Source of the DNA: Massilia sp. YIM B02769 | GTDB taxonomy: Bacteria > Pseudomonadota > Gammaproteobacteria > Burkholderiales > Burkholderiaceae_D | Assembly (NCBI RefSeq): GCF_030411995.1 | Contig: NZ_JASNRC010000012.1 | Location: 1 to 64,000, forward strand | DNA length: 64,000 nt | Direction of reading: 5' to 3' | In this document: piece after piece, positions 1 to 8,288 of the stretch | How the letters are laid out: every line of letters starts with the position of its first letter | Numbering within the stretch: the first letter of the stretch is position 1 | Program-made: the position numbers and the translations under genes | Notes under the pieces: model-generated | Seen by the model: only the letters and a program-made list of their open reading frames with translations | Databases searched by the model: none | What the model was told of the DNA's origin: nothing

Positions 1-10
1 CGCTGAGGCG

Positions 11-316
11 ATGTACACGCCGGGTCCGACGAAAAAGGACCTGGCCCAGATGGAGCTCGCCGGCCTGACGCTCGATGACTTCGACGAGGAGGTGGTCGAG
101 ATCTGGCCGGAGCACTGGGACGCCTACGTGCTGTTCGCCTTCATGCGCACACAGTGGCGCGCCGGCGGCATGGGCCTGATCGGCCTGGACTATGCCGTCC
201 TGCATCGGAAGATGGATCGAATGGACTTGGACCCGACGCAGTACGACGAGCTCGAGGCGGACATCCAGACCATGGAGTTCGCCGCGCTCAACCTCATGAA
301 CAGCCGCGACGAATAG
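11..316 (+). CDS. Phage tail assembly protein, DUF1799 family
   Basis: A 101-residue protein that fits the DUF1799 family of siphovirus proteins. Members sit between the major tail protein/chaperone gene and the tape measure gene and act like lambda GpT in tail assembly. The family pattern is visible: an acidic N-terminal half, a WPEHWDAYVLF segment, then an MRTQWR...GLIGLDYAVL segment and a C-terminal MEFAALNLMN helix. The start at 11 lies only a few bases after a TGA (4-6) that may end the preceding tail gene, so translation is probably coupled. The tape measure gene downstream supports the role. The family call comes from recall of its pattern; the chaperone role is inferred from position. 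Confidence 0.75.
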   Translation: MYTPGPTKKDLAQMELAGLTLDDFDEEVVEIWPEHWDAYVLFAFMRTQWRAGGMGLIGLDYAVLHRKMDRMDLDPTQYDELEADIQTMEFAALNLMNSRDE

Positions 317-364
317 GCCGGGGTGGCGCTGGTGTAAGATTGCATTCTCATCATAGGAGGGGAC

Positions 365-736
365 ATGCAGCGACTTATTCTGGCGGCCGCGCTCGGACTG
401 GCGAGCGGATCGGCACTGGCCTTCAGCATCACGTGCGACAAGCCCGAATACCTGCAGCTCAAGACTGCGGATAAGGCCGAGCTTCAGCAGGAGTACTGCC
501 GCACTACTCGCATGAATGACCTGAATATGCGGCTGAGGCGAAGCACCGAGGAAGGAATCTCTGAATTACGCAAAATTGGCGCTGATACTGCAAAGCAAGT
601 AGCGGAGAGCGAAGATTTCTTAAACGCTGCAATGTCTTGTTCGAAGGCTGCCGCACAGTATGCGGGCGCGATCGAGCGTCGATTCAAGTCGAAACCGCCT
701 GCGGTGAAAGTCTGTACGTCGCCCGGCGGAATCTGA
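365..736 (+). CDS. Small secreted phage protein of unknown function (moron candidate)
   Basis: A 123-residue protein with a clear signal peptide: MQRLILAAALGLASGSALA followed by FSITC, cleavage expected after ALA. The mature part is mostly helical and has four cysteines (24, 45, 92, 117), enough for two disulfides in the periplasm. A strong AGGAGG ribosome site precedes the ATG. The gene interrupts the usual order of tail chaperone followed by tape measure, ends in its own intrinsic terminator, and its second half is visibly less GC-rich than its neighbours. Those are marks of a lysogenic-conversion gene expressed separately from the late operon. I do not recognise the family. A periplasmic superinfection-exclusion role is possible but is only inference. 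Confidence 0.7.
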   Translation: MQRLILAAALGLASGSALAFSITCDKPEYLQLKTADKAELQQEYCRTTRMNDLNMRLRRSTEEGISELRKIGADTAKQVAESEDFLNAAMSCSKAAAQYAGAIERRFKSKPPAVKVCTSPGGI

Positions 737-764
737 TCCGGCAGTAAGCCAGTAACACACAACC

Positions 765-789
765 AAGCCACCTTCGGGTGGCTTTTTTT
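765..789 (+). terminator. Intrinsic terminator after the secreted moron
   Basis: A perfect 8-bp stem (AAGCCACC / GGTGGCTT) closes a UUCG tetraloop and is followed by seven T. It lies just before the tape measure start. It would isolate the 365-736 gene from the tape measure gene, or partly attenuate late transcription there. Confidence 0.85.
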
Positions 790-804
790 ATTTTGGGCCA
801 CGCC

Positions 805-3800
805 ATGACCGATATCGTCAACAACGCAACAATTCGAGTGGTGGCAGACGCTTCGGGCGTGGAAGCAGGCTTGCGCCCGGCCGTCAATGCAGCGAACCGC
901 GCAGGGCAAGCGATCACCCAGACCGGCGAGCGCTCGGCAACCGCCGCACGCGCAGTGGAAAACTCGCAGCGCAACATCATCGCTTCCATTCAGCGCACTA
1001 CAATGGCCATGGAGGCAGGCGGTCGCAGCACGGCCGCCTATTACGAGTCGATGGCACGCAACCGCGGCGTCGATCCAGCATCGCTTACGCCATATTTGAA
1101 TCAGCTGCGGGCGGTCGAGGCGGCCCAGACGCAAGCGACTCAGGCCACCCAGGCCCAGGCAGCCGCCGCGCGCGAACTCGCCCAGGCTCAGGCATCGAAG
1201 GAGTCGTTCCTGGCCGGCCTGCGTGAGCAGATCGCGCTTTTCGGCAAGTCCGCCGATGAGGTCCAGCGTTACCGCGCGGCTCAAGCCGGCGCCGCGCAAG
1301 AATCGTCGATGCTGATCCTTCAGCTGCAGAACATGCGCGCCGCGCAGCAGCAGTCCGAAGCGGCCGCACGCGCCCAAGCTGCCGCTCAGCGCGAAGCGGC
1401 TCAGGCCGAAACGAGCAAGACCACGTTCCTTGATGGCCTGCGCGAACAGATCGCGCTCTTCGGCAAATCGACCGAAGGCATCCTGGAATACCGCGCGGCG
1501 CAGGCTGGCGCAGCGGCAGAGGCAGCACCACTGATCGCCCAGCTGCGCTCACTGCGCGAAGCCCACGAACAGGCTGGCGCGGCCGCACGTCAGGCGGCGC
1601 AGGCACAGCGCGACAGCGCCCAGGCCCAGACTGCCCGCGACAACTTCTTGGCCGGCCTGCGCGAACAGATCGCCTTGTTCGGCAAGTCGACCGAAGAAGT
1701 GATGCGCTATCGCGCCGCGCAAGCCGGAGCTGCCAGTGCTGCCGATCCGTTGATTGCGCAGCTGCGCGCCCTGCAGCAGGCGCAGGACCAGGTCGCGGCC
1801 AGTGCCCGCGCCGCAGCTCAGGCGCAGCAGGATGCAGCTCAGACGCAGTCGCGCCGCGACAGCTTCCTGGAAGGGCTTCGCGAGCAGATCGCCCTGTATG
1901 GACGCTCCACCGAAGAGGTGCAGCGTCACCACGCCGCTCAGCTTGGCCTGACCGCTGTAGCTGAACCGCTGATCGCGCAGCTGCACGCTATGCGCACGGC
2001 CCAGGAACAGGTCGCGGCCGCAGCACGTGCCGCCGACCAGGCCCAGCGAGAAGCGCTGCAAGCCCAGGCCGGAAAGGACAGCTTCATTGCAGGACTGCGC
2101 GAGCAGATCGCGATGTTTGGCCTGTCGACCGAGGAGGTAAATCGCTATCGAGCCGCCCAACTCGGCTTGACCAGCACCACTGAGCCCCTGATCGCGAAAC
2201 TGCGCGACCTGCGCCTGGCGCAGGAGCAGCAGACCTATGCCACCCAGATGGAGGCGCAGGCGCAACGTGAGTTGTCCCAAGTTCAGGCCTCGCGGACGTC
2301 GTTCCTCAAGGGCCTGGAACAACAGGTTGCAGCCATCGGCAAAACGCGGACCGAAATGCTGGAACTGCAGGCCGCGCAGTTGGGCATCACCACGCAAGCG
2401 AAGCCGCTGCTTGACCAGCTCCACGCCCAGGACCAGGCTTTCCGAAATGGCGGAATGTCTGCCGCAGCAATGAGCGCCGCAATGCGCGGCGTGCCGGCGC
2501 AGATGACCGACATCATCGTCAGCCTTCAGGGCGGCCAGGCTCCGCTCACTGTGCTTATGCAGCAGGGTGGCCAGCTGCGCGACATGTTTGGAGGCGTCGG
2601 TGCCGCCGCGCGCGCGCTTGGTGGCGCCGTCCTCGGGCTGATCAACCCCTACACGGTGACCGTTGCAGTGTTGGGCACGCTGGCCTATGCCTACAAGGCT
2701 GGTCACGAAGAGGCCGTGCAGTATTCGCGCGCCCTGATTATGACCGGCAATTTCGCTGGCACCACCGCCGGCCAGATGGCCGACATGGCGGCCAGCATGA
2801 AGGAAATCAACGGCTCGCAGGGCGTTTCGGCCAAAGCCTTGACCACCCTGGCCAGCACCGGCGCCATCGCCGGCGCCAACTTGGAGAAATTCGGCACCGT
2901 CGCGGTCGACGCCCAGCGCGTGCTCGGCAAAAGCGTCGAGGACACGGCGAAGGAATTTGCCGCGCTCGGGAAGGATCCGCTCACGGCGCTCCGCGCCATG
3001 GGTGACCAATACGGCTTCGTCACCACCGAGACCTATCTCGCTGTAAGGGCGGCGCAGGTACAGGGCCGTACGATCGATGCAGCTCGCATCGCACAGAACG
3101 CGTATGCCGACGGCATCGCCAGCCAGAAAGAAAAGGTGCTCGCAGTTCTCTCGGTTTGGGAGCGCGCCTGGATTGGCATCAAGAGCGCGACGAGCAGCGC
3201 ATGGGACGCAGTTGTCGAGTTTTCCGGGAGCCGTGAGCTGGGACCCGAGCAGCAGCTGGCCGCGCTGGACAAGCAACGCAAGGCCCTTGAGGAAAGTGTC
3301 GAGCGCCTGAAAAGGATCGGGAAAGCGCGAGAGGGCGAGAGATACGACCCGTCGAGGGATCGTGATGTACTGGGTGCACAGGCGCAGATTGCTGCAAACG
3401 AGCGTGCTGTGAAATCGATCAATGAAAAGGCTGCTGCCGACAAGAAAGCTGGCGAGGACGCTGCTTTAAAGGTGCAGCGCGAGGCGGCGGAAAGGGAATG
3501 GGAGGAAAAGCAGCGGATTCTGTTCACTCGGGCGGAGCAGCGCGACAGGGCGCTGAGGGCGGCCCAGACTCGAGGTGAGCAACTGGGCATTCCCCAGTCG
3601 TCCACCGACCCGAACGCCATCACTATCGACAAGCAGCTGCTGGCCATCCGTCGCGAGTACAACGACGTCTTTGTTCTGGGGATCGACACCAGTATTACGG
3701 CGCTGCGAAAGCGCGGCGAGCTGGAGGAAACACTCAGCCAACGGGCGCTTGCGCAGATCCAGGCGAAGCGTGATGCCGGCGAAATCACAGAAGATGACGC

Positions 3801-6800
3801 GCTTCGGCAAACGGCAGCGGTGCAACTCGCCATCATGGACAACCAGAAGCGCGGCCTACAAGAGCAACTCGCGCTGGTTGGCCAAAAAATCGGCAGCCAA
3901 CGGGAGCAGGAGGATCTTGCTGGGCAAATCGCCAAACTCGGCGAGCAGCGACTCAGCCGCCAGCAGCAGCTGGAGAACGATCTGGCCGCCGCCCAGCGGA
4001 ACCGCTCGCAAGCCAGCCAAGACCTCTACATGCAGGGCGTCAAGGCTGCCAGCGCGGAGCTCGTCGGCCTGCAGGACCAGGTGAAGGCGCAGCAGCTGGC
4101 GAACGAAGAAATCGGCCTGAGCAAGGAGGCCGTGGCCGCCCTCCAGGCGGAGCGCATGCTCGGGATCGCCACCCTGAAAGAAGAAGCCGCAGCGCAGTTG
4201 GAAGCGGTGGAAGCCGGTAGTATTACGGCGGCGCTTTACCGCGAGCAGGCCGAAGAGCTGCGCAAGCTCGCCCTGCTCAAGCAGCAAGGCGCCGTCAACG
4301 AAGGGATCGCGGAAGCCAACAAGAAGGCGCAGGACAGCCTGAAGGAATTTCTCGACCCAGCTCGGGCCCAGACCTTCGGAGAGGCCTTGCGCGAGGCGTT
4401 CGGTACCGCCGGCGACTCGATCACGAAGATGACTGGCGCCCTGGATGCATTCGGCCAGCGTCAGGCGCAGATTGCAAAGCAGCGCGGCAACGCCGACCTG
4501 CTGCTCCGGAATAAGGAGATCAACGAGGTCAAGCACCTGGAGATCGTCGACAAGCTCAATGAGGAGGGGGCGAAAAATCGGCTGGCCGGCTATGGCGCCA
4601 TGACCAGCGCTGCGGCCGGCTTCTTCGGCGAGCAGAGCAAGGGCTACAAGGCGCTGCAGGCCGCATCGCAGGTGTTCCATGCGGCCGAACTGGCGATGAC
4701 GCTGGCCGAGCTGGTGCCGAAGGGTATCTCGGCGGTGTTGAGCCAAGGCTCTGGCGACCCATATACCGCGTTCGGTCGCATGGCGGCGATGGCTGCCATC
4801 GTGGCCGCACTTGGTGTTGCGATCGGTGGCGTCGGCAGCGGAGGCGTCAATCTGTCGGAGTCGCGTCAGAAGGCCCAGGGCACCGGGTCGGTGCTGGGCT
4901 CGGACGAAAAATCCGAGTCCATCGCCAAGTCGCTGGACATCATGGAATCGCTGGCATCGAAAGAGCTGGGCATCAGCACTGGCATGCTGAGATCGCTGCG
5001 CAATATCGAAGCCGGGATCAACAGCTTCTCGTCCCTGCTGGTGCGCACCACCGGCGTCTCGGGAGATTTCGGCGCTGGCAGTGCAACGCGCGGCAGCGCC
5101 GACGCGTTCGGACGTTCGACCCTTGGCGTGCTGGCAACCGGCGGATTCATTGGCCTGGCGCTCGACAAGCTCACTGGAGGCTGGGTCGGAAAGATCACTG
5201 GATCTGTGCTGAACTCGGTGTTTGGCGGGAAGAAAACCGTCGAGGACACTGGCTTCACCATGAGTAAGGCGACCTACGCCAGCATCCTGACCGACGGGGT
5301 TAGCGCGTCGCAGTATGCCGACATCAAGAAGGACGGTGGGTGGTTCAAAAAGGACAAGTACTCAACCCAGCTGGAAGGTCTCGGCGCCGAGGGCAATCGT
5401 CAGATCGGGCTTGTCCTCACTTCGATTTATGACACGGTCTTTGAGGCGGGCAAGCTCCTGCAGATCAATGCTGGCGACTTCTCAGCACGCCTGAACAGTT
5501 TCGTTGTCGACATCGGCAAGGTGACGTTGAAAGGCAAAACCGGCGAGGAAATCCAGAAGGAACTATCCGCGGTGTTCTCGAAGATCGGCGACGATCTTGC
5601 CAGCTTCGGCGTGGCCGGCCTCACCGATTTTCAACAGGTGGGAGAGGGCGCGCTGGAGACCCTGGCGCGTCTGGCATCGAACTACGCGGGTCTGGATGCG
5701 GTCTTGGCCAGCATCGGCAAGTCATTCGGCGCTACCGGCATGGCCAGCATCGCCGCGCGCGAAGAGCTGCTGTCCATGGTTGGCGGCATTGAAGAGCTGG
5801 CCGACCAGGCGTCGTCGTTTGCTGAGAACTATCTGACCGAAGCGGAACGGCTGGCCCCTGTCCAGAAGTATGTCGCCGAACAGCTCGGCGCCATGGGGCT
5901 TGCCACATTGCGTTCGCGAGAAGCGTTCAAGCAGTACGTCCTGGGTCTTGACCTGACCAGTTCTGCGCAACGCGAGCAGTACGCGCAGTTGATGGCGCTG
6001 CAGGAAGCCTTCGCCCAGGTGTACCCGGCAATCGAGGATACGAGCGTGACCCTGGCCAGTGCCAAGTCTGCGCTGACCGATGCCTACAAGGCGGAGACCG
6101 CCGCGATCGACGCGACCATCAGCCGGATGTCGTCGTTCGCAGCGACGCTGAAAAGCCTGCGTGACAACACGCTGCTCGGAGGCCTGTCGCCGCTGTCGCC
6201 TATGCAGAAGTATGCAGAGGCGAAGGCGCAGTACGACGCGGTGCTGGCGGCGGCACGCGGCGGCGATGAAGCGGCCCAGTCGCAGTACCAGGGTGCATTC
6301 AACGCATTCCTGACTGCGTCGCGGGCTGTGTTCGCCAGCAGCAGCCAATACCGCTCCGACTTCGACTACGCGCAGGCGTCCACGGCCGAAGCTGAGCGTT
6401 GGGCCAGCGCCCAGGTGGACGTCGGCAAGGCCCAGCTGGAAGCACTCAAGCTTTCGGTCAAGGGCCTGATCGACGTGGAGAAGTCCGTGCTGTCGGTTCG
6501 GGAGGCAATCCTCCAGCTTCATACGGTGATGAACAAAAACACTTCGCCGCTGACTGCTGTAGCGCCGCCGGTCAACGCACCGATCCCTTACAGCTCCTAT
6601 GGCACGGCGGACAAAGAAGCTTTGGTTGCCGAGGTGAAGGCGCTGCGCACGGAGTTGTCCGGTCTGCGCGCGGATGCGAATCGCCAGACTGGCGACCAGA
6701 TGGCCGCAGGTGCGAGAGTGTCAAGCGAATCGGCGCAGTTCATCGCGACCACTGTCAAGAGTGCAATCCTCGCAAGTACCGCAAACGAAAGGGTAATGCC

Positions 6801-6807
6801 TGAATGA
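805..6807 (+). CDS. Phage tail length tape measure protein
   Basis: A 2000-residue tape measure protein that sets siphovirus tail length and probably takes part in DNA ejection. An in-frame GTG at 778 lies inside the upstream terminator, so the ATG at 805 (MTDIVNNATIRVV) is preferred. After an N-terminal segment there are six tandem 73-residue, Ala/Gln-rich coiled-coil repeats (residues ~130-567) with core GLREQIALFGKS. A TMP_2-like region follows (~550-780; MRGVPAQMTDIIVSLQGGQ and a hydrophobic Gly/Ala stretch). Long charged coiled coils run to ~1250, then Gly/Ala-rich hydrophobic segments and a structured C-terminus. The stop overlaps the next gene (ATGA). The family is secure; the length is large for it. 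Confidence 0.93.
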   Translation: MTDIVNNATIRVVADASGVEAGLRPAVNAANRAGQAITQTGERSATAARAVENSQRNIIASIQRTTMAMEAGGRSTAAYYESMARNRGVDPASLTPYLNQLRAVEAAQTQATQATQAQAAAARELAQAQASKESFLAGLREQIALFGKSADEVQRYRAAQAGAAQESSMLILQLQNMRAAQQQSEAAARAQAAAQREAAQAETSKTTFLDGLREQIALFGKSTEGILEYRAAQAGAAAEAAPLIAQLRSLREAHEQAGAAARQAAQAQRDSAQAQTARDNFLAGLREQIALFGKSTEEVMRYRAAQAGAASAADPLIAQLRALQQAQDQVAASARAAAQAQQDAAQTQSRRDSFLEGLREQIALYGRSTEEVQRHHAAQLGLTAVAEPLIAQLHAMRTAQEQVAAAARAADQAQREALQAQAGKDSFIAGLREQIAMFGLSTEEVNRYRAAQLGLTSTTEPLIAKLRDLRLAQEQQTYATQMEAQAQRELSQVQASRTSFLKGLEQQVAAIGKTRTEMLELQAAQLGITTQAKPLLDQLHAQDQAFRNGGMSAAAMSAAMRGVPAQMTDIIVSLQGGQAPLTVLMQQGGQLRDMFGGVGAAARALGGAVLGLINPYTVTVAVLGTLAYAYKAGHEEAVQYSRALIMTGNFAGTTAGQMADMAASMKEINGSQGVSAKALTTLASTGAIAGANLEKFGTVAVDAQRVLGKSVEDTAKEFAALGKDPLTALRAMGDQYGFVTTETYLAVRAAQVQGRTIDAARIAQNAYADGIASQKEKVLAVLSVWERAWIGIKSATSSAWDAVVEFSGSRELGPEQQLAALDKQRKALEESVERLKRIGKAREGERYDPSRDRDVLGAQAQIAANERAVKSINEKAAADKKAGEDAALKVQREAAEREWEEKQRILFTRAEQRDRALRAAQTRGEQLGIPQSSTDPNAITIDKQLLAIRREYNDVFVLGIDTSITALRKRGELEETLSQRALAQIQAKRDAGEITEDDALRQTAAVQLAIMDNQKRGLQEQLALVGQKIGSQREQEDLAGQIAKLGEQRLSRQQQLENDLAAAQRNRSQASQDLYMQGVKAASAELVGLQDQVKAQQLANEEIGLSKEAVAALQAERMLGIATLKEEAAAQLEAVEAGSITAALYREQAEELRKLALLKQQGAVNEGIAEANKKAQDSLKEFLDPARAQTFGEALREAFGTAGDSITKMTGALDAFGQRQAQIAKQRGNADLLLRNKEINEVKHLEIVDKLNEEGAKNRLAGYGAMTSAAAGFFGEQSKGYKALQAASQVFHAAELAMTLAELVPKGISAVLSQGSGDPYTAFGRMAAMAAIVAALGVAIGGVGSGGVNLSESRQKAQGTGSVLGSDEKSESIAKSLDIMESLASKELGISTGMLRSLRNIEAGINSFSSLLVRTTGVSGDFGAGSATRGSADAFGRSTLGVLATGGFIGLALDKLTGGWVGKITGSVLNSVFGGKKTVEDTGFTMSKATYASILTDGVSASQYADIKKDGGWFKKDKYSTQLEGLGAEGNRQIGLVLTSIYDTVFEAGKLLQINAGDFSARLNSFVVDIGKVTLKGKTGEEIQKELSAVFSKIGDDLASFGVAGLTDFQQVGEGALETLARLASNYAGLDAVLASIGKSFGATGMASIAAREELLSMVGGIEELADQASSFAENYLTEAERLAPVQKYVAEQLGAMGLATLRSREAFKQYVLGLDLTSSAQREQYAQLMALQEAFAQVYPAIEDTSVTLASAKSALTDAYKAETAAIDATISRMSSFAATLKSLRDNTLLGGLSPLSPMQKYAEAKAQYDAVLAAARGGDEAAQSQYQGAFNAFLTASRAVFASSSQYRSDFDYAQASTAEAERWASAQVDVGKAQLEALKLSVKGLIDVEKSVLSVREAILQLHTVMNKNTSPLTAVAPPVNAPIPYSSYGTADKEALVAEVKALRTELSGLRADANRQTGDQMAAGARVSSESAQFIATTVKSAILASTANERVMPE
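1192..2505 (+). repeat. Six tandem 219-bp repeats inside the tape measure gene
   Basis: Units begin at 1192, 1411, 1630, 1849, 2068 and 2287, always exactly 219 bp (73 codons) apart. Each encodes xFLxGLREQIALFGKSTEE, then YRAAQ(A/L)G and LIAQLR, then an Ala/Gln-rich linker. Units 1-5 are close; unit 6 has drifted (GLEQQVAAIGKTRTEM) and merges into the TMP_2 region. The strict codon-multiple period shows in-frame amplification under coding selection. Confidence 0.92.
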
Positions 6808-8288
6808 CTGATCCTCAGTTCCTGGCCTGGCTGCAAAGCTCGGCCGCGTATCGTTGCGTCCTGATCGAGGCGGCGGCGCGCGTGAATGGCGTGGAAACCA
6901 TGGTCTACATGGCGACCAAGGCATTCACCACGTCGCCGGCCGACAGTCCGGCCAACACGCAATACCTCCCGATCGCCACCGTCGGCACGCTGTTCACGGA
7001 GCGCCTGTCGCTCGAAGGTGACGGCGCGCTGTCGGCTGGCAACCTGGAGATCGACAACACTGCCGGCGTGCGCGATGCCTGGGCCGGCGCCGGCTACGTT
7101 TGGAAGAATCGGGAAATCCGGGCGTACATCGGCGACATTCGCTGGCCGCGCAGCGACTTCCGGATGATCTTCAACGGCGTCGTGGCTGACATCGCGCCGA
7201 GCGGCCGGAGCGCGCTGCTGCTGAAGCTGCGCGACAAGCTGCAGCGCCTGAACACGGCGATTACCGAGGTGAAGCTGGGCGGCGAGACCGAGCAGAAGGA
7301 CGCGCTCCTTCCGTTCGCGATCGGCCAGGTGTCGAACATCACGCCGCTGCCGATCAACCCGGCGACGCTGACCTATGGCTACCACTGCGCGTCGGCGGAG
7401 GGCGTGATCGCCAACGAGGCGCGCGACAACGGCGCACCGGTGGCGTTGACGTCGAACCCGGCCGCAGGGACTGTGACGCTGGAGTCCACGCCGGCCGGCG
7501 CCGTGACGCTGTCAGTCAAGGGCGACAGCGGCGCCGGTTACTGCGACACCGCGGCGACCATGTGCAAACGGCTGGCAACCGGATACGGCAAGGCTGCTGA
7601 CCGTTTCACCGATGCGGATCTCGACCTGGCGAACCTGGCCGCCTTCGATGCGGCTCACCCGCAGCCGATGGGGCTGTACTCCACCGACCGGCTGAACGTG
7701 CTGGCCGCGTGCCAGATGCTACTCGGCAGCATCGGCGCGCAGCTGGTGATGTCGCGTCTGGGTCTGATGCGGCTGATCCAGGTAGCGCTGCCCGGTACCG
7801 GCACGCCGTTCGTGATCCGTCCTGAGCACATGATCGACGGCACACTGGCGCCGGCCAGCCGCACAGACGTAGTGGGCGCCGTCAAGCTGGGCTTCGCGAA
7901 GAACTGGACGGTGCAGGACGCCGGCACGCTGGCCAACCTGCCGGAGGTGCACAAGGCGCTCTTCACCGAAGAGTGGCTGACCACCACCAAGACCGACGCG
8001 GCGACGCTGGCCACGTACCGCCTGAACGCCGAGCCGGTCCAGGTCGACACGATGCTGCTGACCCGGGCTGACGCCGATGTCGAAGCGCAGCGTCGGCTTG
8101 ACCTGTGGAAGGTGCCGCGCACGACCTACGAGTTCGACGGCGTGCCCGAGCTGCTGCAGCTCGAGCTGGGCCAGGCGGTGACCGTCTACAGCCCGCGCTT
8201 CGGCATGGACGCCGGCGTCTCCGGCATCGTTATTTCATTGGCGCCCGACTGGAACACCGGGCGCGTCAAGGTAGGGTTTCTCGTATGA
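6804..8288 (+). CDS. Phage tail-tip/baseplate protein, unnamed family
   Basis: A 494-residue protein directly after the tape measure gene, overlapping it by ATGA. In siphoviruses this position holds distal-tail or hub proteins. The N-terminal ~170 residues (YLPIATVGTLFTERLSLEGD, IEIDN-like and IFNGVVADI segments) look like a beta-rich domain. The C-terminus (YEFDGVPELLQLELGQAVTV, GVSGIVISLAPDWNTGRVKV) resembles the closing beta strands of hub-type tail proteins. I do not assign a named family; the structural role is inferred mainly from synteny. Base composition matches the surrounding tail genes, and the next gene again overlaps by ATGA. Confidence 0.75.
   Translation: MTDPQFLAWLQSSAAYRCVLIEAAARVNGVETMVYMATKAFTTSPADSPANTQYLPIATVGTLFTERLSLEGDGALSAGNLEIDNTAGVRDAWAGAGYVWKNREIRAYIGDIRWPRSDFRMIFNGVVADIAPSGRSALLLKLRDKLQRLNTAITEVKLGGETEQKDALLPFAIGQVSNITPLPINPATLTYGYHCASAEGVIANEARDNGAPVALTSNPAAGTVTLESTPAGAVTLSVKGDSGAGYCDTAATMCKRLATGYGKAADRFTDADLDLANLAAFDAAHPQPMGLYSTDRLNVLAACQMLLGSIGAQLVMSRLGLMRLIQVALPGTGTPFVIRPEHMIDGTLAPASRTDVVGAVKLGFAKNWTVQDAGTLANLPEVHKALFTEEWLTTTKTDAATLATYRLNAEPVQVDTMLLTRADADVEAQRRLDLWKVPRTTYEFDGVPELLQLELGQAVTVYSPRFGMDAGVSGIVISLAPDWNTGRVKVGFLV

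Noticed and set aside
1192..2505. CRISPR-like regular repeats
   Set aside because: Period is a codon multiple, units are adjacent and fully coding; no spacers. No CRISPR array is seen in the window.
1549..3276. Long minus-strand ORF (575 codons) opposite the tape measure gene
   Set aside because: It mirrors the coding repeats of a clear gene; high GC3 removes stops on the opposite strand. Its product is low-complexity Arg/Gly/Leu-rich with no family features.
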